The notes beneath the pieces are model-generated. The model was not told where the DNA came from, made no database searches, and saw nothing but the letters and a program-made list of their open reading frames with translations. A DNA stretch of 64,000 nucleotides from the NCBI RefSeq assembly GCF_041410465.1, contig NZ_CP166961.1, positions 2,232,001 through 2,296,000 on the forward strand, given 5' to 3'. The DNA is from Thalassotalea sp. 273M-4. Lineage in GTDB: Bacteria; Pseudomonadota; Gammaproteobacteria; Enterobacterales; Alteromonadaceae. Shown here in pieces: positions 24,633 through 34,261 of this stretch (positions are counted from its first letter, which is position 1; each line of letters starts with the position of its first letter). A program made the translations under genes and the position numbers.

Positions 24633-27434
24633 TTAGGCAGGTTTTTGGTGTTGTTGGCAAAAGTCAATAAAGTCATTGATGGTCATCGGTTTGGCAAAAT
24701 AGTAACCTTGAAAATGTGTAAAACCTAAAGACACTAGTTGCTTCAATTCGGCTTCTGTTTCAACCCCTTCAACCACGGAGTCTAACTGCAACGACTCAAA
24801 CAAAGTAAAAATAGACAGCAAAACATTATACCCACTTGAGCAAAGCACTTGCGAAGTTAAAGATCGATCGACCTTAGCGCAGTGATACTTTTCGTCTAAA
24901 AGGTAGTTAATCGACGCATACCCCGACCCAAAATCATCAATGCTAACCCGACAACCAAGGGCTTTTATCGCATCAAGTGCGAGGTCTTGGTTGTGAAATT
25001 GAGCTTCTTCGGTGATTTCTAACTCAACTTGATGTGGCCTTACTTTATTAACGATGAGTTGTTGTTTTAAATAACTGACAAAACGCTCCACATCAACCAA
25101 CTGCCGTGGTGAAACATTAATGGAAACAACAAAGTCATCGTTATGATCAACATTCAGTCGTTGAAAGTTTGCCAATGCTTGCCGAATTACCCATTCTCCG
25201 GCGGAAACCATTAAGCCAGATTGCTCCATTATAGGGATAAATATATTAGGCCCAATTGGCTGGCCATTAGGATGCCATCGCAATAACGTTTCTGCCCCAT
25301 AAAAACGCTGATTAACGACATCATATTTAGGTTGGAACACCAATGAAAAATCAAGATAGTCTTGTCGAGAGCTTTGGCTTAATTTCTTTTGCAGACCTCG
25401 CCTTGTCGAGACCGTTTGACTTAACGCTTGATCAAGTTCAAAGATATTATTTTCTGCGGTAAACTCCGGACCGTAAAGGACAAAGGATAAATCAGAGGTT
25501 AGCGGTTTAAATTTTGGTTTATGGTTTATCAGACAAGGAGACCAGACAAACTTTAACCACAGCACTTGAGTGCTGGCGCCTGGATAGATGGCTTGATTAA
25601 AAGCATGTTGAATATCACTGCTAAATATTGTCAATTGCTTTGATGTAAGGGGGTGTCCTTCAATTAATAAGGCGTAATTATTTCCCCCTAAATAATATAC
25701 ATACACCTGGTCTGGCCCAATCACTTGGTTGATAACATCGCTAAACACCGCCGCTTTTTGCTGTAACTTTTGTTGACTCAGTAAATCGCCATGAAAGTTA
25801 TGCCCTTTGATGTTGATATAACAAATTCGGCTGCCATGGGTATTGTGCTGATAATCTTGTTCTAACTTTTTAAAGTTGGGTAGCTGAGTCACAAAGTCTA
25901 ATAACGATAACCTTTGGTAGTACTCTTTACGCCGGTAAAAATAATACACAATAGCCGTTGTGAGAATCACAAACACCACAATTGTCGATATCGCATAAAC
26001 CCTGCGTTGCTGCATAGCAAAGGCTTCTTTATCTTTGCGCCTCGCTTCTCGTTCGTTAGATAAAACTTGATTTCGTCGCAAGGCATTTTTGGCCGCTTGT
26101 TGTGCTACCACTTTATTTTGATAGAGCAATACTTGGGTAGCATTTGACAATACATCGTTGGCTTCATTTATTCGACCTTGAGCCTCTATTAAACGGGCGT
26201 ATGTTTTAAGTATTCCAGCGCTATTGGCTGATAAACTGTCCGCGGGGTTTAATTTATCCAAGTCAAAATTAGCCAAACGAAAGTGTTTCATAATAGAGCG
26301 TTCAATGGCTTGCAAAGCTTTATTGGTATTGCCTAATTGTTCATAATATAAAGCCAAATATTGGAATATATTCGCCGCATGCTCTCTTTCGACACGCGAA
26401 AAATAGGGCTGAAGTTGGTCGTAATGACGTTTAAACGCCGGCCAATCTCGTTGACTATATGAGAGAAAACTCTGCCAATATAACCACTTAGCTTTGTAAT
26501 AAGGTGACATAAGTGGCAGGCTTTCGCCATTACTTAGGTATGAAAGGATTTGCTTATTAACCTGTATCGCGAGCTCCTCCTCGCCGAATTCCCATAAGGT
26601 TTGTGAAAAATCAACCCCCAATAAGGCGGTGTTATTAAAATCTTTGTTTAAAAAAATTTTTGCAATCGCTTTTTGAAACTCTTGGTATCCTTGTTCGGTA
26701 TTTCCTGACTGGACATAGGTTCTGGCCAAAATACTTTGAGCAAAAATCGCACTTAAATGATTTTCTGGCTGAGTTGCGATGATATGATTAAGCAGCTCGA
26801 TTGCCTGATCTGTCAAGTTAAGCTTTAAATAGGCGGTTGCCAAACTGTTTTGCAGACCGCTGATGTAGTGCTCTGTATACGCACTTTTCCCCTTGGCATT
26901 TTCACAGGCTTCAATGCCTTTTTTACTCCATTGATAAATGCCAAAGTAACGCTGCTCTGTATACAAATGGACTAGATGCTCTTCAAGAATGAAAAGGTAT
27001 AATTCAACCAAGGCATTTGAGTCATTGGGAGCGATTAAATTTAGGGCTTCTTCATATATCAGTTTGGTATTATCAGATTGTATCTTAAAACTTAATCGAC
27101 CTAAGTGATAAAGCACATAAGCCGTATGATAACGCCCTAAGCGCTGCTCTGAATTCAAAATTTGTTGATACAACGCCATAACATCGGGGTCAAACTTTAG
27201 GCTGTATTCTGTCCCGACAGTTTCAGGGTTTTGTTGCTGAGAGGTGTCGTATAAGAGTTGTTTATCTAGGTTTTGTATTTTTTCAAGTAGGTCATTTTTT
27301 AGAATCAGTGCGCTTTTAGACAACTTAGGGGAGATTTTCGCTTCAAGCTCCGGGGCGATAAATTCTTTACTCAAAGGCGCGGTCATGATGCTGAGATAGC
27401 ATAAAACAGTTAGTAAAATAGACTCTATACGCAT
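24633..27434 (-). CDS. TPR-GGDEF(degenerate)-EAL cyclic-di-GMP phosphodiesterase
   Basis: 933 residues: signal or anchor segment (1-20), periplasmic TPR-rich sensor (about 50-450), one transmembrane helix (about 478-500, V-Y-A-I-S-T-I-V-V-F-V-I), then cytoplasmic GGDEF-like and EAL domains. The cyclase active site reads G-G-N-N-Y instead of G-G-D-E-F, so synthesis is not expected. The EAL domain keeps the residues needed for hydrolysis: E715-T-L, N in S-I-N-V-S, E in E-I-T-E-E, D-D-F-G, K in K-V-D-R-S, E in V-E-G-V-E and Q in F-Q-G-Y. It should therefore break down cyclic di-GMP in response to a periplasmic signal. It opposes the diguanylate cyclase encoded at 15818-17095. Confidence 0.88.
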   Translation of the reverse strand: MRIESILLTVLCYLSIMTAPLSKEFIAPELEAKISPKLSKSALILKNDLLEKIQNLDKQLLYDTSQQQNPETVGTEYSLKFDPDVMALYQQILNSEQRLGRYHTAYVLYHLGRLSFKIQSDNTKLIYEEALNLIAPNDSNALVELYLFILEEHLVHLYTEQRYFGIYQWSKKGIEACENAKGKSAYTEHYISGLQNSLATAYLKLNLTDQAIELLNHIIATQPENHLSAIFAQSILARTYVQSGNTEQGYQEFQKAIAKIFLNKDFNNTALLGVDFSQTLWEFGEEELAIQVNKQILSYLSNGESLPLMSPYYKAKWLYWQSFLSYSQRDWPAFKRHYDQLQPYFSRVEREHAANIFQYLALYYEQLGNTNKALQAIERSIMKHFRLANFDLDKLNPADSLSANSAGILKTYARLIEAQGRINEANDVLSNATQVLLYQNKVVAQQAAKNALRRNQVLSNEREARRKDKEAFAMQQRRVYAISTIVVFVILTTAIVYYFYRRKEYYQRLSLLDFVTQLPNFKKLEQDYQHNTHGSRICYINIKGHNFHGDLLSQQKLQQKAAVFSDVINQVIGPDQVYVYYLGGNNYALLIEGHPLTSKQLTIFSSDIQHAFNQAIYPGASTQVLWLKFVWSPCLINHKPKFKPLTSDLSFVLYGPEFTAENNIFELDQALSQTVSTRRGLQKKLSQSSRQDYLDFSLVFQPKYDVVNQRFYGAETLLRWHPNGQPIGPNIFIPIMEQSGLMVSAGEWVIRQALANFQRLNVDHNDDFVVSINVSPRQLVDVERFVSYLKQQLIVNKVRPHQVELEITEEAQFHNQDLALDAIKALGCRVSIDDFGSGYASINYLLDEKYHCAKVDRSLTSQVLCSSGYNVLLSIFTLFESLQLDSVVEGVETEAELKQLVSLGFTHFQGYYFAKPMTINDFIDFCQQHQKPA

Positions 27435-27663
27435 AAATTAATGGTTAAAGCTTAATTTGAAGTTAAATGAGAACGGCTTTATTTAAAAAGTACTATCTTA
27501 ACATTAGTTGAAAAAACCCTTCGCGCATTGTTTTACAATGATTTTTGTCCTTTATGGTGCTTGGTTACGTTATTGACAATATGTAGTTACGCACAATGGC
27601 ACCCTAAAGTTTTCTCTGCTATCTTCTGCAAAAGGCTTCGCTGTAGAGCGGACTTAAGATAAC

Positions 27664-27690
27664 AAAAAACCGCTCATTGAGCGGTTTTTT
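27664..27690 (-). terminator. Rho-independent terminator of trhP
   Basis: ACCGCTC and GAGCGGT around a 3-4-nt loop with six T after the stem on the minus strand, 23 bp from the trhP stop. Confidence 0.9.
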
Positions 27691-27712
27691 ACTGCAGATC
27701 TTTATCTTGTCA

Positions 27713-29113
27713 TTAAGCTTGGTTTTGCGCAAAAGGATGGCGGGTGTTTTCACCTTCATTTAGATATCGCATAATAATGCCATATTCTAAATCAAGCTCT
27801 GTATCTAACTTGATTTGCACAATATGCCCTGAGCCTTTAGCGTCGGTGACTTCTTCACCTTTACGGTTTTGCATGTACTCAAGTACGAAGCTTAAATTAC
27901 CTTGTGGTGTCATCAATTCAATAGCATCACCGGTTAAGAATTTATTCTTAACTTCAATTTCAATTAAACCGTCTTCTGTACGACCTATCACTTCACCCAC
28001 AAATTGTTGTGAGTCAGATTTTGAGTAGCCGTACTCATAATTTTGTAACTGATCATGACGGTGACGCGCTAAAAAGCCTTCGGTGTAACCGCGACTGGCA
28101 AGATGCTCAAGGTTGTCTTTTAATTTTTCATTAAACGACTTACCGGCAAGCGCGTCATTAATTGCCTGCTTATAAATTTGGGCGGTTCGAGCACAGTAAT
28201 AGAACGACTTAGTTCGGCCTTCAATTTTTAATGAATGCACCCCCATTTTGACCAAACGCTCTACGTGCTCAATTGCCCGCAAATCTTTTGAGTTCATGAT
28301 ATAGGTACCATGCTCATCTTCAAATGCCGGCATGTATTCACCAGGACGACCTTGTTCTTGTAATAAGAATATTTCGTCTGTTGGTGGTTGTTCAATCACT
28401 TTTTGCTCTGGTGTCCAAATTTCTGCATTTTGTTCAGGCATTGCAATTTGTGGTTCAACCGCAATCACATCGCCATGTTCGTCTTCTTTCGCTTCATGAG
28501 CATTATAAGACCAACGACAAGCATTGGTGCAAGTCCCTTGGTTTGGATCGCGTTTATTGATATAACCCGACAATAAACAACGGCCAGAGTACGCCATGCA
28601 AAGCGCACCATGAACGAAAACTTCAATTTCCATTTCAGGTACACGCATACGAATTTCTTCAATTTCATCAAGCGACAATTCACGCGACAAAATAACCCGC
28701 TCTACCCCCTGCTGATGCCAAAACTTAACGGTTGCCCAGTTTACAGCATTCGCTTGTACCGACAAATGAATTGGCATATGCGGATACGCTTCACGAACCA
28801 TCATGATCAAACCAGGATCACTCATAATAAGCGCATCGGGTTTCATCGCGATAACGGGCTCAATATCTTTTAAATAGGTTTTTAATTTGGAATTATGTGG
28901 GGCGATGTTACTCACCACATACAGTTTTTTCCCAAGCGCATGCGCTTCATTAATACCAATTTCAAGATTGGCTAAATTAAATTCATTATTACGAACCCGT
29001 AAGCTATAGCGAGGCTGTCCCGCATAAACGGCATCGGCGCCATAAGCAAATGCATAGCGCATATTTTTAAGGCTACCAGCTGGTGATAATAATTCTGGGG
29101 TAAACTGTGTCAT
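27713..29113 (-). CDS. trhP: tRNA 5-hydroxyuridine synthesis protein TrhP (YegQ, U32 family)
   Basis: 466 residues. With its partner routes, TrhP forms 5-hydroxyuridine at U34 of tRNAs using prephenate. The U32 family fold is evident: E-L-L-S-P-A-G-S-L at 8-16, G-A-D-A-V-Y-A-G, H-L-S-V-Q-A-N, E-V-F-V-H-G-A-L-C-M-A-Y-S-G-R-C at about 164-179, and the Cys-rich G-T-C-T-N-A-C-R-W that likely binds an Fe-S cluster. The signature motif E-x-F-V-H-G-x-x-C-x-x-x-S-G-x-C is complete. Length and the C-terminal beta domain match E. coli YegQ (453). It stands alone. Confidence 0.93.
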   Translation of the reverse strand: MTQFTPELLSPAGSLKNMRYAFAYGADAVYAGQPRYSLRVRNNEFNLANLEIGINEAHALGKKLYVVSNIAPHNSKLKTYLKDIEPVIAMKPDALIMSDPGLIMMVREAYPHMPIHLSVQANAVNWATVKFWHQQGVERVILSRELSLDEIEEIRMRVPEMEIEVFVHGALCMAYSGRCLLSGYINKRDPNQGTCTNACRWSYNAHEAKEDEHGDVIAVEPQIAMPEQNAEIWTPEQKVIEQPPTDEIFLLQEQGRPGEYMPAFEDEHGTYIMNSKDLRAIEHVERLVKMGVHSLKIEGRTKSFYYCARTAQIYKQAINDALAGKSFNEKLKDNLEHLASRGYTEGFLARHRHDQLQNYEYGYSKSDSQQFVGEVIGRTEDGLIEIEVKNKFLTGDAIELMTPQGNLSFVLEYMQNRKGEEVTDAKGSGHIVQIKLDTELDLEYGIIMRYLNEGENTRHPFAQNQA

Positions 29114-29229
29114 ACCAACCCTATTTTTTTGGAATTTGAAAAGTGCGCTATTTTAATCGGCTAAAGCCGATGGCGCAAGACACACACGGTTAACAAGCGT
29201 GTTAATTTGTAACTAAGATAAGGACAGGT

Positions 29230-29257
29230 GTTGCCAGTCCATGCTAAGACTGGCAAC
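29230..29257 (-). terminator. Hairpin downstream of rdgC
   Basis: Perfect 10-bp stem GTTGCCAGTC/GACTGGCAAC with an 8-nt loop, 22 bp after the rdgC stop. It lacks a U tract, so termination is likely but not typical. Confidence 0.5.
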
Positions 29258-29278
29258 CAAACGAGTAAGAGCTAAACA

Positions 29279-30199
29279 CTACTCTTCTAGGTAGGCATTG
29301 GTAGCGAGATCAAATTGCGCTAATAAATCATCAATAAAACGATTTATCTCACCGGTCATTAAGGTAAAGTCGGCGTCAATTTTAACCATCATATCGTCTT
29401 TTGGGATATCTTCATTTTGTTCATACACACTGTCGTGAAACTTCAAACGTTTGATACTTAAATCATCACATAACACACAAGATAAAGTTTGATCCCAATC
29501 GAAAGCGATTTTAACCACTTGTTTGTCGGTATTTAAGTGAGCCAAAATTTCATCTGACAATAAATCTTGGTTTTTACAACGAATAATAGCGCCGTCATCG
29601 CCCATCGCTTTAAGTTCACCTTCAAAGCCAATAGTGTAACGTTCTGGTAATGTTTGTTCTAATAACCAATTGGTCATCGTGGTTTCGGCACCAGCATCAG
29701 GGGTAAAACTGGTCACAGGTAAAGAGCCTAAACATTTACGCAACAGGGCTAAAAAGTCTTCGGCTTTCGCACGTGAACTTGAATTAACCACGATAATGTT
29801 TTTCTCAGGGCAAATATACCCTTGGGTGTCGTTAATACGAGAAAAGGCGCGAGGTAACAACGCAAATGTAATGTCTTCTTTAAATTGCTCTTTTTCTTTT
29901 TTCGTCGCTTTACGACTTTGCTCATGCTCAAGTTGTTCGACCTTCTCATCTAAGGCTTCTTTCACCACTGACGCAGGAAGAATTTTTTCTTCTTTACGAG
30001 CCGATAACAAATAACAACCATTGGCATGGTGTAATAGGCGTTCGCCATGTTTACCTAACGCTGTTGACCAGCCAAAACGTGACAGTTCGGTTTGACCACA
30101 AGGAGCAAACACATGTTCTTGTAGTGCTTTTTCAAGCTCTTCTTCAGTGTGAGTAAAAGGACGGGTAAAAGCGAAAATATATAAATTTTTAAACCACAT
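29279..30199 (-). CDS. rdgC: Recombination-associated protein RdgC
   Basis: A 306-residue DNA-binding protein (E. coli 303) that forms a ring on double-stranded DNA and limits RecA function. It is recognised by its N-terminus M-W-F-K-N-L-Y-I-F, the block F-G-W-S-T-A-L-G-K-H-G, L-P-R-A-F-S-R at about 117-123, and I-A-F-D-W-D-Q-T-L-S-C-V-L at about 232-244. No partner genes adjoin it. Confidence 0.95.
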   Translation of the reverse strand: MWFKNLYIFAFTRPFTHTEEELEKALQEHVFAPCGQTELSRFGWSTALGKHGERLLHHANGCYLLSARKEEKILPASVVKEALDEKVEQLEHEQSRKATKKEKEQFKEDITFALLPRAFSRINDTQGYICPEKNIIVVNSSSRAKAEDFLALLRKCLGSLPVTSFTPDAGAETTMTNWLLEQTLPERYTIGFEGELKAMGDDGAIIRCKNQDLLSDEILAHLNTDKQVVKIAFDWDQTLSCVLCDDLSIKRLKFHDSVYEQNEDIPKDDMMVKIDADFTLMTGEINRFIDDLLAQFDLATNAYLEE

Positions 30200-30397
30200 G
30201 GGGCGTACTTCCTTATTAAGGCGCTACATTTAAAACTCTAGCGGTAGATAAAATGGTTAGATGAGCGAACTAGATCAGGCTATCGCTCACATTCAAGATT
30301 TGTTTTCATCATTAATGGCATCATGATAACCAAAATACCGCTTGGGAGTATATCTATTTTTAGGATAAACCTTGAGGAAAAGGCTAAATAATGGGGT

Positions 30398-30424
30398 TTT
30401 ATTGCCACCATCATTATGGTGGTA
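30398..30424 (-). other. Hairpin downstream of phoR
   Basis: TTATTGCCACCAT can pair with ATGGTGGTAATAA (one G-U pair), about 45 bp after the phoR stop. The following bases are not a T run, so it is only a possible terminator. Confidence 0.4.
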
Positions 30425-30468
30425 ATAAACTGAGTATTACGATTGTTTGCTAACGTTACACCCTGTTA

Positions 30469-31788
30469 TTACCCTAGTTCTTCGGGGATAGCAACAGCGT
30501 CTTCAAGATGAAATAAAATACTAAAGTTACTGCCTTGCCCAAATACGCTTTCAATATGAAGATGAGCGCGATGATTTTGCGCCACATGTTTAACAATGGA
30601 CAAACCAAGTCCGGTGCCCCCGGTATCTCTAGAACGAGATTTGTCGACCCGATAGAAGCGCTCAGATAAGCGCTCGATATCATTGGGTAAAATACCGCAT
30701 CCATCATCCGACACGTTAAAGACACAATGCTTGTCATCTTTGTACCAACTTAGATGAATTTTACCACCCGGTTCCGTGTAATTCATTGCATTAACCAATA
30801 AATTTGTACAAGCACTTTTAAGCTCAGAGGCCACTCCCCAAATCCCGAGATTGGAGTCTATATCACTGCTGATTTGGTGTTGTTTTTCTTTATTAAGCCA
30901 TTGTGCATCTTGTAAGAGTACATATAAAATTTCTGGCATATCAATAGGACTGCGAAGATCTTCATCGCTGGAGCTTGACACTTCCACTTTAGATAACACC
31001 AGCAACTGTTCAACAAGCCTGTCCATTCGGGAAACCTGCTCTTCAATTTGCTTAAAAGAGTACGACCAATGTTTGGGCAAATTAACATCTTCTTGTACCA
31101 TTTCAACATAGCCTCGAACAACGGTTAATGGTGTTTTAAGTTCGTGTGATACATTCGCGACAAAATCTCGGCGCATTCTTTCAAGGCGCTTCGATTGGCT
31201 GACATCTCGAGCCAGCAATAAATACTGTTTATCGCCATAGGTCATAAACCTAAGCTCTAACTGTTGATTGTCATTATCAGGCGCCAATATTGAGCAAGGT
31301 TCTGTAAAGTCATTTTTATTGAGGTATTTGGTCAGTTGTGGCGAGCGAATTAAATTATTTATACGCTGACCTGAATCCATTGGCCAGCGAATCCCCAATA
31401 ATCGACGAGCCTTTTTGTTTGCCCATCGGATCGCAAAATCAAGGTCTAATACAATGGCGGCATCAGGAAGTGCTTCGGCGCCATCTCTAAATTGTCGAAC
31501 CTGATACCCCAGCTTTTTTTGTTTTTTACGGTAGCTTTTAATACGGCGATAAATACCGTCATAAACATGGCCCCAAACACCGGTAGATTCGGGCGGATGC
31601 AGTAATTTTTTATGCCATAACCAGTTAATCAAACCAATTAAATGGCGATAAGTCCAAAGTAATGTTAAGCCAAGTGAAATGCACAATACCAACCAAACAT
31701 GGCCGACCCAAAAACCAATAAGCAAACTGGCCAATATGATAAGCAATCGTTTGGTTATAAATTGCTTTAACGAAAAGCGATATATCAT
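30469..31788 (-). CDS. phoR: Phosphate regulon sensor histidine kinase PhoR
   Basis: 439 residues. Two N-terminal transmembrane helices (about 14-28 and 30-46) with almost no periplasmic loop, a charged linker (P-E-S-T-G-V-W-G-H-V-Y-D-G-I-Y-R-R), a PAS domain (about 100-195), HisKA with H215 in F-V-A-N-V-S-H-E-L-K-T-P-L, and HATPase_c with D-D-G-C-G-I, F-Y-R-V-D-K-S-R-S and T-G-G-T-G-L-G-L-S. The lack of a periplasmic sensor domain and the linker are typical of PhoR, which senses phosphate through PstSCAB-PhoU. It starts 22 bp after phoB ends. Confidence 0.95.
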   Translation of the reverse strand: MIYRFSLKQFITKRLLIILASLLIGFWVGHVWLVLCISLGLTLLWTYRHLIGLINWLWHKKLLHPPESTGVWGHVYDGIYRRIKSYRKKQKKLGYQVRQFRDGAEALPDAAIVLDLDFAIRWANKKARRLLGIRWPMDSGQRINNLIRSPQLTKYLNKNDFTEPCSILAPDNDNQQLELRFMTYGDKQYLLLARDVSQSKRLERMRRDFVANVSHELKTPLTVVRGYVEMVQEDVNLPKHWSYSFKQIEEQVSRMDRLVEQLLVLSKVEVSSSSDEDLRSPIDMPEILYVLLQDAQWLNKEKQHQISSDIDSNLGIWGVASELKSACTNLLVNAMNYTEPGGKIHLSWYKDDKHCVFNVSDDGCGILPNDIERLSERFYRVDKSRSRDTGGTGLGLSIVKHVAQNHRAHLHIESVFGQGSNFSILFHLEDAVAIPEELG

Positions 31789-31810
31789 ACAGCGTTATTA
31801 CCTAATGAGT

Positions 31811-32497
31811 TCAATTGGTTGAAAAACGGTAACCAGCGCCGCGAACAGTTTGTACAAACCCTTCATGCCCTTTACCCGTAATTGATTTTCTTAAGCGCCT
31901 AATATGTACATCAACCGTTCGATCTTCGACGTATACGTTAGTCCCCCAGACATTATCCAGCAATTGTTCTCGTGAGTACACACGTTCAGGATGCGTCATA
32001 AAAAAATGTAATAATTTAAATTCGGTTGGCCCTAAATCAATGGGCTCATCATTGATAGTGACCCGATGAGAAACGGGATCAAGAGTGAGACCTTCAAATT
32101 CTATTTTTTCTTCTAAGGCAGTCGGTGAAACCCGACGAATTACCGCTTTTATCCTTGCAACTAACTCTTTAGGAGAAAACGGTTTTGTCACATAGTCATC
32201 AACACCGATATCAAGGCCTCGAACTTTGTCATCTTCGTCTGTGCGAGCAGAAAGCATAATAATGGGGATTTTACGAGTATATCTTTCTTGCTTAATGTGT
32301 TTAGCAATTTGCAAACCACTTCCACCTGGTAGCATCCAATCTAACAGCACCAAGTCTGGCAATGGGTCTTTTAAATGCGCCATCGCTTCTGAATAATCTT
32401 TCGCTTCAATCGTATTAAAGCCATTTTGCTCTAATACAAACACAATCATCTCACGAATTGGAGCTTCGTCTTCGACGACAAGAATTTGGCGTTCCAT
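31811..32497 (-). CDS. phoB: Phosphate regulon response regulator PhoB
   Basis: 228 residues. Receiver domain with phospho-acceptor D53 in [12 protein letters not shown], acidic pocket E9-D10, and K-P-F at about 104. The C-terminal winged-helix DNA-binding domain ends [12 protein letters not shown] and V-R-G-A-G-Y-R-F, as in OmpR/PhoB proteins. A Pho box precedes it, so the phoBR operon is autoregulated. Its predicted targets in the window are the porin gene and pstS. Confidence 0.97.
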   Translation of the reverse strand: MERQILVVEDEAPIREMIVFVLEQNGFNTIEAKDYSEAMAHLKDPLPDLVLLDWMLPGGSGLQIAKHIKQERYTRKIPIIMLSARTDEDDKVRGLDIGVDDYVTKPFSPKELVARIKAVIRRVSPTALEEKIEFEGLTLDPVSHRVTINDEPIDLGPTEFKLLHFFMTHPERVYSREQLLDNVWGTNVYVEDRTVDVHIRRLRKSITGKGHEGFVQTVRGAGYRFSTN

Positions 32498-32547
32498 AAT
32501 TCAATTCCTGACAAAAATACGCAATGTATCGTATTTTGCCTTGGTTT

Positions 32548-32566
32548 CATGACACTTTTATGACAT
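32548..32566 (-). promoter_or_regulatory. Pho box upstream of phoB
   Basis: The minus strand reads TGTCATAAAAGTGTCATGA: two 7-bp half-sites 11 bp apart, close to the known CTGTCAT-A/T4-CTGTCAT consensus. A CAAAAT-type -10 follows after about 10 bp, as expected where PhoB replaces the -35 element. Confidence 0.85.
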
Positions 32567-32664
32567 TTTTCAAAAAGGGTCATGTTAAATTCACATTATC
32601 TAACACTATGCAAATGCACTAGGCTTGTCAAAGACTTGGCAGTGACCTAGGTAACACTTTAGAC

Positions 32665-32694
32665 AAAAAAGCCACGCCTTAGTGGCGTGGCTTT
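32665..32694 (-). terminator. Rho-independent terminator of the porin gene
   Basis: GCCACGCC/GGCGTGGC stem, 5-nt loop, and six T after the stem on the minus strand. Confidence 0.92.
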
Positions 32695-32711
32695 ATCAAC
32701 ATCAAAACACA

Positions 32712-33659
32712 TTAAAATTTGTATTCAATACCCGTTGAAATAAAGCTGCTGTCTTCTTCACCGGTTACTGATTTGTCATTGTCAAACGACGTAGCCCACG
32801 CAAATACTTTTGCATTTTTCGCTAATTTGTAATCTAAACCTAATGAATAAGCGACGTAGTCGGCTTTATCACCAAAGTCTTGTTCTGCCGTTTGCACTTG
32901 ACCTTTTACCGTAACCTTGTCGATTTTGTATGCACCAGACACCAAGAAACCTTTGGTTTCATCACCCGAGCTAACTTTTTCATGCTGATGGGCAATGAAA
33001 CCTAACATAAGATCACCAACTTTGGTGGCTGCGTTAAAACGCATTGCATCTTCGCCGTCAACGTCATTATCTAAAGCAATTGAGGCATACCAGTTAGATT
33101 TTTTAAGGCCTTTGTCACCGTAGAATACGGCCGCAGAAATACCTGCATCACCATCTTGGTCTTTATCACCTTCGGCAACATAAGTAATACCAGCCGAAAA
33201 ATCATTATACACAGGGCTAACATACGTTAGTGTTTCACCCATACGGTTTTCACCTTTCCAAAGGTTTTTAATATCACCTTCGTAGTCACTGAATAAATCG
33301 ATTTTACCTTGTGATTGCTTAAGCATGGTGTCGTTTCGACCAAACAATACTTTACCAAAATCACCTTTTAAACCAACATATTGGTTACGACCTTTGATGT
33401 TGTCATTTGAGTCATCTGACATTTCAACCTGTACTTCTGCTTTATAAACAACGCTTAAATCATCGTTTACTTTAAGCGCACCGTCTACGCCTACACGTGA
33501 AGCATTTGACTTGATTTCAGTTTCAGACTCTCCACCTTCATCAGAAAACTGCAGGCCAACGTTTGCTTTACCGTAAAAATTAATTTCGTCTGATGCTAAA
33601 ACTGGTGCCGAAACCGCTGCCACTAATGCTAGCGTTAGTGTTGATTTAACTAAGTTCAT
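32712..33659 (-). CDS. Phosphate-starvation-inducible general porin
   Basis: A 315-residue outer-membrane porin. Signal peptide 1-22 (A-P-V-L-A-S), then a 16-strand barrel of the gram-negative porin family: F-Y-G-K-A-N-V-G-L-Q at the first strand, Y-V-G-L-K-G-D-F-G-K-V-L-F-G-R, and the terminal strand G-I-E-Y-K-F ending in Phe for BAM recognition. The Pho box in its promoter and its position beside phoBR point to the role of PhoE/OprP-type porins, namely phosphate or anion entry under starvation. The anion preference cannot be read from this view. Confidence 0.88.
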   Translation of the reverse strand: MNLVKSTLTLALVAAVSAPVLASDEINFYGKANVGLQFSDEGGESETEIKSNASRVGVDGALKVNDDLSVVYKAEVQVEMSDDSNDNIKGRNQYVGLKGDFGKVLFGRNDTMLKQSQGKIDLFSDYEGDIKNLWKGENRMGETLTYVSPVYNDFSAGITYVAEGDKDQDGDAGISAAVFYGDKGLKKSNWYASIALDNDVDGEDAMRFNAATKVGDLMLGFIAHQHEKVSSGDETKGFLVSGAYKIDKVTVKGQVQTAEQDFGDKADYVAYSLGLDYKLAKNAKVFAWATSFDNDKSVTGEEDSSFISTGIEYKF

Positions 33660-33726
33660 AATGTCTATATCCTGATATATGAATTAAATATGTATAAATT
33701 AAATTGGCTGTATTTTGGCACTAGTT

Positions 33727-33746
33727 TATGACAGTTTTGTGACATA
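33727..33746 (-). promoter_or_regulatory. Pho box upstream of the porin gene
   Basis: The minus strand reads TATGTCACAAAACTGTCATA: two TGTCA half-sites spaced 11 bp apart, 68 bp before the porin start. Confidence 0.85.
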
Positions 33747-34173
33747 AGGACAATAAAACAAGAGAATTTTTTGCAAATAGTTGCGTTAAAAAAATTTCAG
33801 TCGAATGATTGTTCAATAAAAACATTTGAGAACGACCCTAAACAGCTAACTGATTCATTTTTATGCAGATATGTTGTGGCGGTTATTTATAGCGTCTAAC
33901 GACAGAACCGATTTTTTTACATTTTAAATCACAATAGTGAGCAACAATAGGTCGGTATATTGTTTTCTTATGCCATGATGTTTTAAATTTCAGCTTAAGT
34001 TTAATCGCATTTAACCTATGTTGATTGCTCTATGATATTTGGCTTAATTTTTTTAATTGACCAAAGCGATTTCTTAAACGTTTACAATCTATCAAAAGAC
34101 AGCAAAGCCGATAGATAATTCAACGGGATTGGCCGTTTTACGTTTTTAGAGTCGGAAGAAATAAAACGGCCAA

Positions 34174-34191
34174 CGTCATAAATCTGTCATA
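34174..34191 (+). promoter_or_regulatory. Pho box of pstS
   Basis: CGTCATAAATCTGTCATA, with half-sites 11 bp apart. A TATGAT -10 lies at 34201-34206, about 10 bp further, and the pstS start is at 34262. Confidence 0.87.
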
Positions 34192-34261
34192 AAAAAGCCC
34201 TATGATGAAACCATCAAAACAAATAATTTATTCAATTAAAAGACGATTCACGGAGAATTAA

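Larger units (their letters stand above)
33660..34261. promoter_or_regulatory. Divergent Pho-controlled region, porin / pstS
   Basis: A 602-bp region with a Pho box facing each gene. The middle (about 33760-34130) is AT-rich and shows no gene or RNA that could be supported. Confidence 0.6.
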
